A stretch of 62,000 nt of DNA, from assembly GCF_001949145.1 (NCBI RefSeq), contig NW_019091447.1, positions 729,414 through 791,413 of the forward strand, read 5' to 3'. The position numbers were made by a program, and so were the translations under genes. This stretch comes from Acanthaster planci (lineage: Eukaryota; Echinodermata; Asteroidea; Valvatida; Acanthasteridae). The notes beneath the pieces are model-generated. The model was not told the DNA's origin, searched no databases, and worked only from the letters and a program-made list of their open reading frames with translations. Numbering within the stretch: the first letter of the stretch is position 1; the number at the start of each line of letters is the position of its first letter. Below are positions 1-12,499 of the stretch, one piece after another.

Positions 1-1742
1 CTCGGGGACTAGCATAATAGAGTGTGAAGGTATCGGACTTCAGAGATAAGATCAAAGGCTATTACATTGATTGAAAAACTTCGATTTATGAAAAAGAGGG
101 GCTCTTCTCTTTCACCAAAAGGTAGAAAAACTTGATTATCCGTAGAGGAATAAACAGACAGATAGTCTGGTAGCTTTTGTTTTTGCAAGCTTTGCAATGT
201 AGGACTGATACTGTCCCGTTGGTGGCAGATCCAACTAGCTGAAGATTAACAAGTTTCTCTGTGAATTTCCAGACAAGTAATAATAGTTTTTGGCTTCATT
301 AAAAAAAGTTTCTGAAAAATGAGTGAGGAAAGTGGAAAACTCATAGGACAGAATTTGAGCTGAAAAAAAGTGAAATGTAAAATATATTCATTTTATTTTG
401 GAACATTTTCTTTTGTGCAGTACTCTTTTTAATTTTGATAATAGACACAGAATTCTTGCACAATGCTGACAAAGGTTTTGTACACGTGGAGAGAGAGTTT
501 TGTCACATGAAAACACCCACAATACCCTTTTGTCATACATTGTATTCATTTTGTAACCAATGGCTAACAGTTTTGGATGTTGCAGTTCAAACATTTGGTC
601 ATATGACTAGTTTGACTACCTATCAAAAATCTTGTGCCTGTGTTGAGGTTTTTGCCGGTTCAGCTTCACGTTAAGAAAGTCAAGTTTGTTCATGGTAGGG
701 AGTAGATTCCTTCCATTTTATTTTCACTACAGTAGACCACTTTATCCATAGAACAGTAGACACTGGTAAGTTTTAAAAGTGGGGAAGACAGTAAAAAGTC
801 TTTAAAAACAGAGCACCTTTCAGGGAATAAGTTAAAACCCTACTTTATGTTTACATTTACAATTTATTTATAAAACACCTGCAATAAACAATTCACATTA
901 AGTATGCCTTAACCTTCCAGTTGTTAAAAAGCTTGAGATTAAAACTATTTACAGCATGAATGCATAATTGGAGACAAGGAGTGGTTATCTTTGTGACTTG
1001 TCCAATAGTCTGTCATAGACTCACGTTACTAGTGGTGCGTGGTTCATTTTAAATGGTCCGAGGGGCACAGAAATATACATTTTGGGTGTAAGTCGATAAC
1101 TGCTCATCAAAAGAGGAAATTCTTAGCTGGACAGGACACCCTTTTATGTTTGTGCCATTTGTAAAAAAAAGCAGAGAATCCGTTGGATATACACAAAAAC
1201 CTGATCCCCAGGGTGAAGTGATAGTCACACTGAATCTTGATGGATTTGGTTTAGGTCTAAAACTTCATCCTTGAAAGAAAAAGATTGCCCTCTTGATTTG
1301 GACCAAAGGAATATTTTCCGTATAGTTTGCACCCCCTCAAAAAACAGATACCATAAATTTGACCAGTATTTTTTCTCATATCCCATCAGTGGGAGAATTA
1401 TCCTAACAACTTGTACATGTATGTTCTGAATCACATCATCTTGTTGAACTTGATCTGGGAAATTAGTGGACTAAATCACATTTTAAAGTGGATGGATAAG
1501 GTTGAATCGGTAACATATAACTCCCACTAAATAGTCTTTGGCCCTTGATTTCCTAGCTTCACAATATAAGTACCTGTACATGCATGTACTGTTTTGTTAG
1601 TTCCTTGTTACAAATAGTGTAGTATACCACCTTACTGCATCAATTTTGATCGATCTCTGAGACACTTGTTGCTATTTCCACCTGTCTGCCTTCCTTGTAT
1701 GAAATATTTACAAACTTTAGGTTCACACTCCTCAGTTTGCGG
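1..1742. other. Non-coding flank, 3' of the EGF-CFC gene
   Basis: I see no convincing coding exon here. All open frames are short, and none has a family signature or matched splice sites. The interval lies downstream of the EGF-CFC stop codon on the minus strand, so part of it is probably that gene's 3' UTR. AATAAA-type motifs on the minus strand (TTTATT on the plus strand, for example near 865) are present, but none can be assigned. Confidence 0.6.
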
Positions 1743-2850
1743 TCACCTGACTGATGTGTTCTGTAGCCAGAGTATTCTATGAAAGTATACCAGTAGAGCC
1801 ATCAAGGGCGTTAGCAGAGATCCTTGAAGAATGCATCCATTGCTGTGGGGCTGCATCTCCAAAGCTACTCCATCCTGGTGGCTGTGATACTTGGATGTAT
1901 CTAGTGTAAAAGGGAAAACGTTACCACACTTGTAAGCAAATTTTTAAATGGTCAAATGATCTGATACCTCCCTAGACACCCAAGACCTACTTAAGACCTC
2001 CTCCAAAAAGGAGGCCTTTTTACACAATGAAAAATGATTTGGGGGTCAATTCCATTGTCCTTCATTGTACAAGCGAGTAAAAGCAAGAAAATGCAGGCTC
2101 ACGACCCCATAACAATAAAAGCTTATAGATGCAATTATGAAAAAAAATCCACATTTTGAGTCGCAATTTACCCCTGGACTCACGTAACGAAACGGCGTGA
2201 ACACTTTAGCAAAGTGTCCATTTATTCCGAGATAGTCAATAATATATCCACTCATTAAATAAGAATTGAAAATAAAAGAAGGGATTAAGTTTGCTTTATT
2301 GTATCTTTTAGAAACAAAATACGTACGAAGAAAAGATATTACAGATTAAATTCACAGGTTTCTGTGGTATTTAATAGTGGCATAATTTCAAAAATGTTTC
2401 AGTAACAATCTAGTCTCGTACTATAGTCTTGGCTAGCTTTATAACAACAGTAGGAAGAGATCAGAGACTAGTCTACCAAACTTTAAACTTGTCTTTCTGC
2501 CGGAGTCTTTCCTTCACTACCCTGCAACTTCTCAGCTCTCTCTTACTTCACATTATCTCACCTGGTTCCTTTCTGCATCCTTCTAACTCGTGTCTGCGGC
2601 ATTCTAACACCCCATCCACACATTGGCAGACGCTGCAGTTTCTATACACCCAGTCACCGTGGTTCACCGTGTCACAGCTGCTGTTCACTCGGTCTTCACA
2701 GTACCGCCCCTTGTACTCCTCTGTGCAGAAACAGAACGATCGGAGGAACCCCGTGCCACCGTTCTTACAGTGTGAAGAATCATGTCTGTAAGCGGCTGTT
2801 TGGAGGGAAATGTATAAAATGATGACAGCTTTTTTTCCAAAGGAGGCCAT
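1743..2850 (-). CDS. EGF-CFC family protein (Cripto/FRL-1/Cryptic-like Nodal co-receptor)
   Basis: Two exons are read: 2850-2562 and 1900-1743, stop 1745-1743, 148 aa. The donor (CCAG|GTGAGA) and acceptor (TTTTACACTAG|AT) match in phase 1. Residues 5-20 (after MASFGKK) form a signal-peptide-like hydrophobic stretch. A short EGF follows (C28, C40, C42, C51, with the NGGT motif at 30-33), then a complete CFC domain with six cysteines (C59, C72, C75, C77, C84, C92) and the H-x-x-W pair (H64, W67) used by vertebrate Cripto for ALK4 binding. The second exon ends in a hydrophobic stretch (LLTPLMALLVYF, then HRILWL) that could be a GPI signal or membrane anchor. An intron between CFC and tail also occurs in vertebrate family members. 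Two EGF cysteines are missing: H27 and G34 sit where Cripto has its first and third. The alternative acceptor AAACAG|CC near 2796 would attach a different N-terminus, so the start is less certain than the domain. Confidence 0.87.
1901..2561 (-). other. Intron of the EGF-CFC gene
   Basis: The intron has a GTGAGA donor and a pyrimidine-rich TTTTCCCTTTTACACTAG acceptor. A 69-codon open frame on the minus strand (2255-2046) lies inside it, but it lacks cysteine-rich or GPI features and is not needed to join the two exons. Confidence 0.7.
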
Positions 2851-5548
2851 TCCAGAACTTTTAATTCAATGTGGGGATGCACATCTCATGCAACAACGCA
2901 AACGTGCGGGCAAGTACGATATTTGCGAATAACGTTTAACAACTTGTGGTGATTTGTGAGTTTTTTCACGTACGTGTAGCTGCTTCTCTCAACTTTCTTA
3001 TCTCTGACAATTTTTGCCTGATAAAATCAACGCTCCAGTTGGTCAGAAATTGGTTTTTATTTGCATCAATCGGCACTGGAGGCCTTGGGTGGTAGTTAGT
3101 TTTGCGGTTTCATAAAAAAAAGTATTGTCGATCTATTTTCTGGGTTTGTTGAACCTTACACGTTGTTGTTGACGCCCCTTACCGAAGTATGTAAAGCCAC
3201 AAACACCCCCCCTCCCCGTTTTCACAAAGGACCCGCTCTGATAGGAAAAGACTTTTGCAACAACTTATTTACGCGCGTAATGCCCCAAAATTGTGCTTGG
3301 TTTATGGGGGGAAATGCCATTTAGCCTATACACCATGCACCTGTTTTTCCGCCCCACAGAAAGGCAAGCTTCCCCCTCATTGTTATCCCTCATCGCCTTA
3401 GTTTGGTTTATTTCACCCGAACAAGAAGAGTCAGTTGATCAGGATTACATCCCGCTGGTACGTCCACCTAGCAGTCATTGTCATTCTGATCCAACCACTT
3501 CACAATGTAATCCCTCGTCTTTACCAGACACACAGGAAGCATCAACATTGATTAGTTTGGATTTCTCATGACCATAGCTGTAACGTTGGATATTGCGACC
3601 TCAACTATTGTCCTGTGCAACAATAACCAGTCAATAATGAGAACAGCCTAAAAATTCCACCAATGGAACGCTGACACGTGGCTTAGAACTGAATTTTTAA
3701 CCGAAATTTAATTTTATCAGGAATACGCACTATGCTGGCACTTGTTTCAGTGTTCTCATGTTTTCGTTGCTTTCTTGTTAAGGACAGACCTCCAAAACCC
3801 ATCATTCAATTAAGCTACAGTAACGCCATGAGCGTTGTCAATTTTCCGTGGACTCAAAATCTGTGGTAACATTAACTTCTTGGTCTTCCCGAAGACTTCA
3901 ACAGACTGCATTGCTTCAAGATGAAGGGTTAGAGTTCCTTAATATTAACCGAATTCAACGATAGGTGTAGAAATCAAGTTTCATCAGGTTTTCCGAATGG
4001 AAAAGGATCAGTGCTTACTCGGTTCGCTGATATCTCTGACTGGTTGGCGCCGAGGTTTGGTCGCTCCGCTCCCTTTACCCAGTGTATCGTTCGGACGCCG
4101 GGGCTTGGAACGGCCCGCCCCTGACGGCCTCCCGGATGAGGATACTCTGTCCGAAGTGAGGACTGCTGGAGAATGGGCGAAGGATTCTAAACTAACCTCG
4201 GATTCTCTAAATTGGCCTGACAAACACAAAATATACAAAATGCTTTATAAGTTTACTCTGAAAGATACATCAATATTTTTGGAACAATTATTGGTTCTGC
4301 TTTTTCGCAAATTGGTTTCCTTATTTTCGAATTTTAATAACAAGGTTTAGAGAACATGCCCTATTTTTTATTTTGATAAATAATTATTGCTAATTGTTCA
4401 TGCCTGAGTTCATGAATTGAGCAAATAATGCAAAACGGGGGCCAAATACGAGTCGCCACAGAGACAAAATAAAGGCGTGGCTGCAGTGACAGAAACCCGC
4501 TTAAGGCATGTTCCAAAATAAATCCAAATCTTGGAGGGCTCTTTTTTTGCGGAGATGGAGTTTGAGATCTTATTGGAAGCATGGAGCTCTATGATGGATA
4601 CACCAGCTCGACGTATTTCATGGCTCTTGGGTTTGAGGCTATATCGAGTTACGCCCTGGATTGATAATGATTTGCGGTTAGCCTTCCCCTTAATCACCGT
4701 AGATACCACAGTGCGTATACCCCCCCCCCATTGCAGTGCTGTAATCCCCAAACAGGTGTTGAAGGGTAAACACAGGCACAATCATGAGTCATTGCCACGG
4801 ACCTTAGTGAGACCACCTTGTGTTTGTTTGCCGATTATCACGATGACTATACCTTAGTCCTATCGTCATGCTCAAACAGCGCATCCATAAGTTCACTATG
4901 CCGTGAGATAATTACTGCTGTTTCCAAGAATTTGTGCACGTGCGCTTTGGGACGTTTCCACTTCTTGGCCCGGTTCCCTCCAGTACAACAAGGACAGAAT
5001 TTTAAAATGAATGTACATGTATTCATACCTTTCTGATGTTCCGAAGCTGTTGCAAAGGCCAAAAAAATTACTACTAGATAAACGCAGATCCTGCAATGAC
5101 ATATAATGGCAAACAAAGAGACATGTGTTAGCCCTATGAGAAACGTGTTACTTTAGAAAAACGCAGAAGCATAAATAGAATTCCCTTTGTATTTTGTCGT
5201 CTAACTTGTGATTGTATATCGTACAGGTTTTGGATGCTGCAGTTGCTGAAACACTTTCCCCACTGATGTAAGAAATGTAGTTTCAACGAAATTTTTCAAA
5301 GTGTTTTTCATAATTTTTAGTTTAATGGATTACAAGATTGGAGATGGAAATGTCAAAGAGCGAAAACCACTGCAAAGAAGACTCGTTAAAAACTCGCATC
5401 CTACAACGCCAACTTCGCTTCCCTCGCCCTTTTAACCTGATTCTGCATTCAGAAGGAATTGTACGTATTTAGCTGAAGGTGCTTGGATTAAGTGGACTGA
5501 ATTCAAACCTTAAATTCATTGGCATCTTGAATAGTGAGTCTTTTAACG

Positions 5549-5617
5549 CAAATACTGCAAGGGTGATTTTACACATTGGTAGAAAGGTATTGCGCAAAAT
5601 CACCCATGCAGTATTTG
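5549..5617. repeat. Inverted repeat (22-bp arms)
   Basis: Arms at 5549-5570 and 5596-5617 are reverse complements with one mismatch, separated by about 25 bases. The arm begins CAAATACTGCA and continues GGGTGATTTT. It looks like the core of a small hairpin-type mobile element. No target-site duplication was identified. Confidence 0.65.
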
Positions 5618-5904
5618 TGATAACGCTTATTATATCAACGTTTCAAAATACGCGTGTGATTGGTGGCAAGCCTTTTCCGCGTACGAAGACTGTCTGGCAA
5701 CTCAACACCTCTCATGAAATTCACCCTCTCGACTGGCTCAATTTCCGGATGAATTCTCTTTTCGAAATGCATGCGAACATGGTGAGCGTCTATAAACTAT
5801 TCGTTAATTGGGAATGTATCTAAATGACAAGAGTATCACCGCATTTGCCTCTATAATGAGCAGTTGAAGCTAGGGCTACGTTAAACATGATGGCGCTTGA
5901 GTTG

Positions 5905-6301
5905 TTACCGACTTCCAACCCCAGAACTCGAGCGGGCACTTCCATCGTTCTTACCCCCAATCAGTTGTAAGTTGCATGGCAACAGCTCCACTTCAATCGC
6001 CGGCTGTTGCAAATCCAACCATCCAGTCAATCTGTACTCATAGTTCACAGTTAAATCCGTCGATCCTGGCAATGGGGTAATTTTCCACAAGTTTTTTTTC
6101 GCTGACGATCGCATGATCCAACTGTACTGTCTGTAGGCTGTAATCACACCCCTGGGATGTGGCCCATTGCTCCAGTGCTGCTTCCAAGCCCAAGGCGGGA
6201 ATGTTGTCCTTGTCCCTTCTCTGGTAAACGAACCCAGTCATGCGTACCAAGTCCAGAGCCAACGTTGATTCACCGCGTTGATTGACAGGTACCCTTTTCA
6301 C
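5905..6301 (-). pseudogene. Possible decayed coding fragment, unrecognised
   Basis: Two minus-strand frames are open over this stretch. One (6301-6038) reads 87 codons rich in ordinary soluble-protein residues (for example DLVRMTGFVYQRRDK and EAALEQWATSQGC). The overlapping frame (6147-5905) continues with NYEYRLTGWLDLQQPAIEVELL. A single frameshift near 6060-6080 could join them. I recognise no family and neither frame begins with a confirmed start codon in good context. It may be a fragment of a mobile element or chance. This is a weak call. Confidence 0.2.
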
Positions 6302-6532
6302 AGTTTACTGCGAAGAGGGTACAATGGTTGCTTGGAAGCCCAACCCACCCAGCGCTTGAGGTATTCAGTATGGCCCTTTGTAGTTATCTAATCTCCCCGT
6401 TCAAGAAAACAATGAGGATAATTATGCAAACTAGGTCATGCTTGTTGCTGCAGCTGATTGTGGGTAGCTCCTGCATGCTCAGCAAAGGACTGTGGGAATT
6501 ACTTTTGATATGAACACTGAGTAAGTCTTGGC

Positions 6533-7054
6533 ATGCTGGGAGGACATAACGATCTACACCTCTTGCGAGCAGTTTTCTTCCAGGAAGGGTATATATTGGC
6601 GAGATATTCTCAGAATAGTGGAGAAGTTGAAAAGTTGTATGCGATTCGATGTGCTAAATTTATGTTTGCACGTTATTCCCAAAGTGAAATTCCCATTCCT
6701 TTTCAATACCTCCACAAATCATCCAAGTGCAAAGCTTTGGGCTTTACGTCACGGAGGATAAGTATACTTGACTTAAAAATAAAAGGTGGGAATTCAAAGA
6801 AAACGGTGGGAATTCAAAGAAAAGGGGCACATTTGGGGAGACTCGGGACAATGGTGATTTTAATACCGTTCAAGAAATCTGAGAATTGTCGCTCACACCA
6901 CAGAGGCACAGACTTAACGAGCATACACGCTTTTCATCCACTGTTGCTGGGGCTAGATTTTTTAATGCAATGCTCGAAAATGTACATTACCTCCCATGGA
7001 ACCCTAATTTTCAAATATTGTGTTGTCATTCGAAAGGATACGCCTATACTTTAA
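6533..7054 (+). CDS. Long ORF of unknown status
   Basis: This is an ATG-started open frame of 173 codons, long for such AT-rich DNA. The translation has no domain, signal peptide or repeat that I recognise. It spans a short local duplication near 6786-6823, where GGTGGGAATTCAAAGAAAA occurs twice in tandem. No splice sites or conserved neighbours support it. It could be a chance ORF. Confidence 0.15.
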   Translation: MLGGHNDLHLLRAVFFQEGYILARYSQNSGEVEKLYAIRCAKFMFARYSQSEIPIPFQYLHKSSKCKALGFTSRRISILDLKIKGGNSKKTVGIQRKGAHLGRLGTMVILIPFKKSENCRSHHRGTDLTSIHAFHPLLLGLDFLMQCSKMYITSHGTLIFKYCVVIRKDTPIL

Positions 7055-7739
7055 TATCTTTGTCGGCGCAGTTAGATTGAGTCTGAGGAAAGCTAGATTT
7101 TTGTCTGAAAGGACTGTCCGTTTTTCGGCGAGTCTGTCCACCTCAAAGTTGTATATAACTGTTTCTAAAGTTTCTAGGTGCTCTTATGTCTCTCAAGAAA
7201 TTCCCGGGACAAACCAAGTCTGACCTTGCTGGATGGACCACTGTGATTTTTCATTTTTATGTGACGTCATTCTAGGCTAACGACGTTATATTTAAATTGC
7301 CAAAATTGTGGATCTTTTAAATGTACGTCGTAAACTTTTTGGCGTTTCATAGTTGTGAAAGTATTATTAAGCCAATGGGCCGCCCTCTGTCACAAGAAAA
7401 CTGTGAGTTTATAAGTCTAACAGAAAGTTTCTAAACTGAATGATGTTCTCCGAGAATGACGTCATAACAACAGCGCTCTGTGTTGCCTGGAGAAGCACGG
7501 ACAACTTAAAATGTTTAGAGCAGTTTACAGTGTAATTAAGCAGAAACAGATGCCAAATAGTTTCAATGGAGTATTGAAGCCTTGAGCAAAAGCACTCCCT
7601 CATCGATTGAAAAGAGCCATATTGCTATATACTGCCATTGTCGGGAGTTTTCATTTTACCAGTAGCTGACGCGACCGTAAGGCATGCATTTCATAGTTGT
7701 GAACCAGCGAAGTGCAGTTCCCACTAAGGGTGCAGACCA

Positions 7740-7905
7740 CTAATTCAAGTGAGAATTTCTGGCCAGCTTATTAGCATTAAAGGTGCCCACTTCCACAGCA
7801 TCTTTGGAAAAAGGAGATCGTTTGGCCCCCAAAATGGTGAGATTGTGTAAATCCTTGCCAGGATCAATCCCTGCGTCTTTGAGCTTTCTCATGAAAGCAG
7901 AATGG
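7740..7905 (-). CDS. Candidate terminal coding exon, unknown protein
   Basis: On the minus strand a TTTTTAG acceptor just above 7905 is followed by an open frame that reads HSAFMRKLKDAGIDPGKD, then LHNLTILGAKRSPFSKD, and ends with a TAG stop near 7740. The composition (alternating Lys/Asp/Gly/Leu, few Cys/Trp, no low complexity) is protein-like, which is why it stands out from the surrounding DNA. I do not recognise the family. It could be the last exon of a gene whose other exons lie elsewhere, or a transposon fragment. No partner exon was identified in 8-10 kb. Confidence 0.3.
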
Positions 7906-10900
7906 CTAAAAACTACGGNAATGGCTGCAATCAGACTTCAGAAAAATCAGTTTTGGGGGTGATTTTGTTTTATGGGAATACTTTGAAAAATGTAATTGGT
8001 TAACCCACAAAAAATTGAGAAGAAATTGAAATAATAGTGACCGGACAAGAATTTCATTTTTGTTTCAGAAATCTCAGGGATGTTGGCGTGCATGTTATTG
8101 GGCCCTGAGCAATGCTGATTTTACGCTGTTTTTACGCTCCTTGAATTACAGGAGCCCCCGTTGCTGGGAAACTGGCGCCCCCTCTTGGTCCCGCTCTCGG
8201 CCCATAGGCCTAGATATATCTTGGAACGATTCTTCGCAAAGACTGTACCTCTGGTCGATTCGGTGGTATCCTCTTGCCTTCCCCATCGGATCTCGTTGGT
8301 ACCTGTTGGTTCTTTATCAACCTTTGCTAAGACTCAACTTCCATAGATGGCAGGGTGTGGAGGGGGGGACGGGGCGGCACAGACCAATTCTGACGACGAT
8401 TAGTGTCAGTGCTAAATGGTCCTATTCTTACAGACATTGAACTTTCAACTTTAGTTCGAAAGTGTGAATATCAGCAACCCCTGCATCTTCAAGTTGAAAA
8501 TTTAGTCACGTGGTCTGCCATTTAATTTGATATGCAAATTCTGAGACTAAGGTGCGTTTCAGTAATTAATATAAACATAGGTAAAGGGTGGACCAACATG
8601 TAGTTTTGAAGCTTTAGAATCTTCAAACAACTCGTTTCGGACTAGAGATTTCCCCCATGATGACCAAAATACCGGAGAAGAGTGAGACGGCTCTTACTGC
8701 ATTGGCTAAAAGCAATCGTCTCGTATTGTCAGAAATATAGCATATAACAGGAACCCATTAGATGATGGCCTTCACGATAGTTCAGCCGATTTCCTGCACC
8801 TCATTATGCTGAATGCAAAAATTCTTAGGAACAACCGCACTTGAATTTTTTCCTGGAATTGAGATGGTGCCAGATTTAAGTTTGCAGACACAGGTAAAAG
8901 GATATTTCCCAAATTGCCGATTAAATTGACAAATCTTTCCCAATTCGGTTCACTTGGCGGTTTTCCTTTTAATGTCGCTAGAATCACACGAAATGAGACA
9001 GCAATCATTATACCTTTATTGTTTACAAGTTCAACGAACAGCAGCTAACATGGCCAAAACATGTCATAATAACCATCTAATTAAATGTCTCAAAACTGTA
9101 GGATAGCTAGAACATGACGTGTGTCCTTAGGCTAATAGCTGTCTCATTTCGTTTGGATTCGATTACATTTTCTTATTCTCATGATCAGCAGCAAACGATC
9201 ACACATCCAAACAGACAAATAACAAAGGGCGGATCGGGAGGAGGGCAATGAAGCAATTCCCCCAAGGATTTTTTTTATTATAGGCATTTTTTTGCGTCTA
9301 TTTCATTTTAAAAATTCCTTCAAAAAGCGTGAAAAGAACCCAAAATATAGCCGCACAACTACAGGCGATAGGTTACATGAAACCCCCCCCCCAACAAAGT
9401 CCCCTGCAGTTTTGGTTCCGGATCCGCCCTTGAATAAACCCATGCCCTCACAATTTGTTTTAACAATACTCGTTTATTACTGTTATTCCCAGTTTATCAC
9501 TGGCCATCATTCGTATTCTTAGCTCAGACCTTGTTCCCACGGGAGCCCTTTTCGATAGTGTTCCCATAGTCTATCATATCCAGTGTTATCTGGCCTAAAT
9601 GGACGTGGTGCCAGACTATTTTTTGCCCAGAGCTCATTTTCAGTTCTCTAAATATGGCTTAAAACGTTTCGATATAATTTATAAGAAATTATTAAAAATT
9701 ATTAAATTAAATTATTCAAAATTTACAACTGATATTAATTCGTTAACGTTTATTTCCAATGGTGTTATTTTTACTCTTAGGTTCCAAAAATGAAACATTA
9801 ACCCCACTTTCAGTTCAAAATGGCCGAAAATGAATACAGTCTTTTGCAAAGCAATAGGCCTACCAACATCAGTCCTTCAAAACTGTTCGAAATTGAGACT
9901 AAGTTTGATCCGAAATACAAGAGTGCAGTTTTAATGGCTTCACAAGGGTCCCTTTAAACCTATTACGTTCCCCTCTCTCATCCAGTCATTGAGTAAAAAC
10001 CAGAGGTGAACCCTGGGGGATACTCTGAAACCCCCCCCCGCGTTTATTACAGTTTAATGAATGGTCGAGCTCCCCTGCCGATATGTTGCAGTAATGTGGA
10101 TTTTGGCAAATAATTTGTTGACTTGAAACTATTCCAAGAAGGAAAACTAGTATGATGAACGATTCGCTAGTTTTATAAAGTTCAAAACTAACAAAGGAAA
10201 TTGAATATAATTATTTAAAGGAGGTAATAATTTACACTGTATACAAAGTTGGTTAGATACTCTATTGTCTCAAAGACTGCATCTAGACAGTTCAGCAGGG
10301 TTTTTTGAAGAAACTGTTCGGAATTTTTAAATTAATTTTTGGGTCCTCTAAAAAAACCAATACTGGCTATCCTGGGGGGCCCTCTCTGTACTGGCCCAAC
10401 GCCGAAGCTTGAAGATTGTCTTGAGGGCAAAAAGACCACTCGATGGGTTGGAGCTACTCCGTGTTCGTCCACTGGTGTCACTGGCTTCAATAACGAGCTG
10501 CGTGGATGACAGAGTTGGAAATAATTCAATTTATTATTTCAGGCTGAGAAACAGGAATAAACAACACAGAAGGCAGCTAAATAAAAACTTTTGCGTTTCC
10601 CTATTCTGAAAACAAGGCGTCTGAAATGTCGACCACGAAGTTAAAGGAAACTTTAGACCCTTTTGTCGGTTTTTATCCCCCTTTCAAAGAAATCGGACAT
10701 AAAGACACTTGAAGCAGACTGAAGTTGAAATCCGCAGGGCAGGACAAGGTTTAAACTTCAACACAGAAGACAGTAAATTGCCACATTCAGATACAAAGGA
10801 CACCATCACTGGAAATTTAGATAAAGGGAAAATCTCACTAATTGAGAAAGAGAAATATCACTTGAGCATCTTCAAAAACCATTTTAAAAGGAGCACTCAG

Positions 10901-12499
10901 AGCACTCAAACGGTCACGGAAGTGACTTGTCCCCACTCTGGGGCCATTGGGAAGGGGAAATATAAAACAGGAATACCTTGGCATACCTTGAAGGGCCCAA
11001 TAGAATGAACAGCAAGTGGAATTCTGTGCCAAGTCATTGATCCTCGTCATGTTGGAAGTGGAGACGATCTTCCAGCTGCAATCCCAGTCTTCATTCAGGA
11101 AAGAATGGAAGGAGGGAGAGAAATGAATATCTGGATATAGAACATTTCTAATACAGTGATAAAATTGAAGAGCTGCACAGAATGGGACTTCTAAAATGAA
11201 GATTTTAAAGATGTACTGTCAACTTGCCTTTCAGATGTTAAGATGACAAACTCATCAAATTGGGTCAAAGTCGTCTCCAGTTCTTCCTGGTTGCAATCGC
11301 TCCTCACTCCTGATCGTCCGGTTGAATAGGTCCTTCTTAAGAGGCTTTTCCTTATCAAGCAAGGCACACGGGTGGCAAGATAGTCATTGACTGCGTCTCA
11401 TACTGTCAAGATAAAAAGAAAAATACTCGGCCTTTGCTGGCCATGGTAGTAAATGTGGCTGTGATTTCTTACAAGAACAAGTCCGTCACGTCACCCGGGT
11501 ATCAAGAGTCAATGCTATAAATATAGGCCAAACTAATTACGTTACTTCCTACCTAGGCCTTGCTATTTTCATCACCAAAGCAACTAATTTTACAATAACT
11601 AGATAATACCGATCGTTTATAAATTGTGGTTTTCAAATTTTTAAAGGGCTGCAGGCAACACCAGCGTCGTTTTGAAGCCTACGAGACAACTTGAAGCACT
11701 GTCGCGGCTAACCATGGCCAGCGCGGTATACCGTATGCGTCAGAGAACAAGACACCAGAGCTGTAAGACCATTCGAATAAACTGGCAAGGTATGATGTAA
11801 TACCAAGAGTCTCTCGCCACGCATCCCACTTTTTATACATCCATATAAAGAGAACCGATGACTGCACGTGTGTGAACAAAGTGTGACGTCGTCAGTACAG
11901 TCGTCAGACCACAATGCCAACTGACTCACAGTATAATTTCTGTCCATTTGTGAATAAGTTGCCGATCTTTGAGGATCGGACTTACTTCGTGAATGTACAT
12001 TTTCACAAGCGAAGGAACCATTCACGTGACTTACGATACTAGCAGGTGATTTCAGTCACGATTTACAAGGACTGTTAGACAAGCAGGGCTATAGGCCCTA
12101 ACTTGGACAAGGGAAACTGAGCATATATGGGGAAATCACCCACGAAACATCAACATCACCACAAAGAATATACTTATGCAGCGGATACTGCTAACTTCAC
12201 CAGAGCTCACATTAGTCTATTAAAAATGTAACTTTTAAACGTAACGCAACTTATCAACAAAGCTCAAACATGAGCCATATTGTCGTATACGAAAAGCGTA
12301 TACGGAAATGGATATAGGCGCATGCAAAGGCGTCACACAATTTTCTTCCCGGTGGGACGTTGTCATATTTGTCATATATGACGACTATATTCAAGCCAAT
12401 AAAACATTATACCCTTGCCATTTCGATTTTTTCCGGAAGACGAAGGGGTGGGATTGTTTACAATTCAATGGAGAATAGCGAATAGAATCCCTCCACAGA

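Larger units (their letters stand above)
2851..12420. other. Gene-poor interval with short unassigned ORFs
   Basis: Nearly 10 kb without a recognisable gene. ATG-started open frames include 3997-4350 (+, 117 aa, with a locally GC-rich stretch at 4040-4190) and 6533-7054 (+, 173 aa). Neither shows a domain I know. A pair of overlapping minus-strand open frames lies at 5905-6301 and an exon-like minus-strand stretch at 7740-7905; these are listed separately. Homopolymer C tracts occur near 4720, 9385 and 10030. The single N is at 7919. Confidence 0.55.

Noticed and set aside
11228-11390. Minus-strand open stretch of about 57 codons with a GC-type donor (AG|GCAAGT)
   Set aside because: No acceptor in the right frame and no partner exon in phase. 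A nearby candidate exon at about 10983-11080 (minus) does not match its phase. No family recognised.
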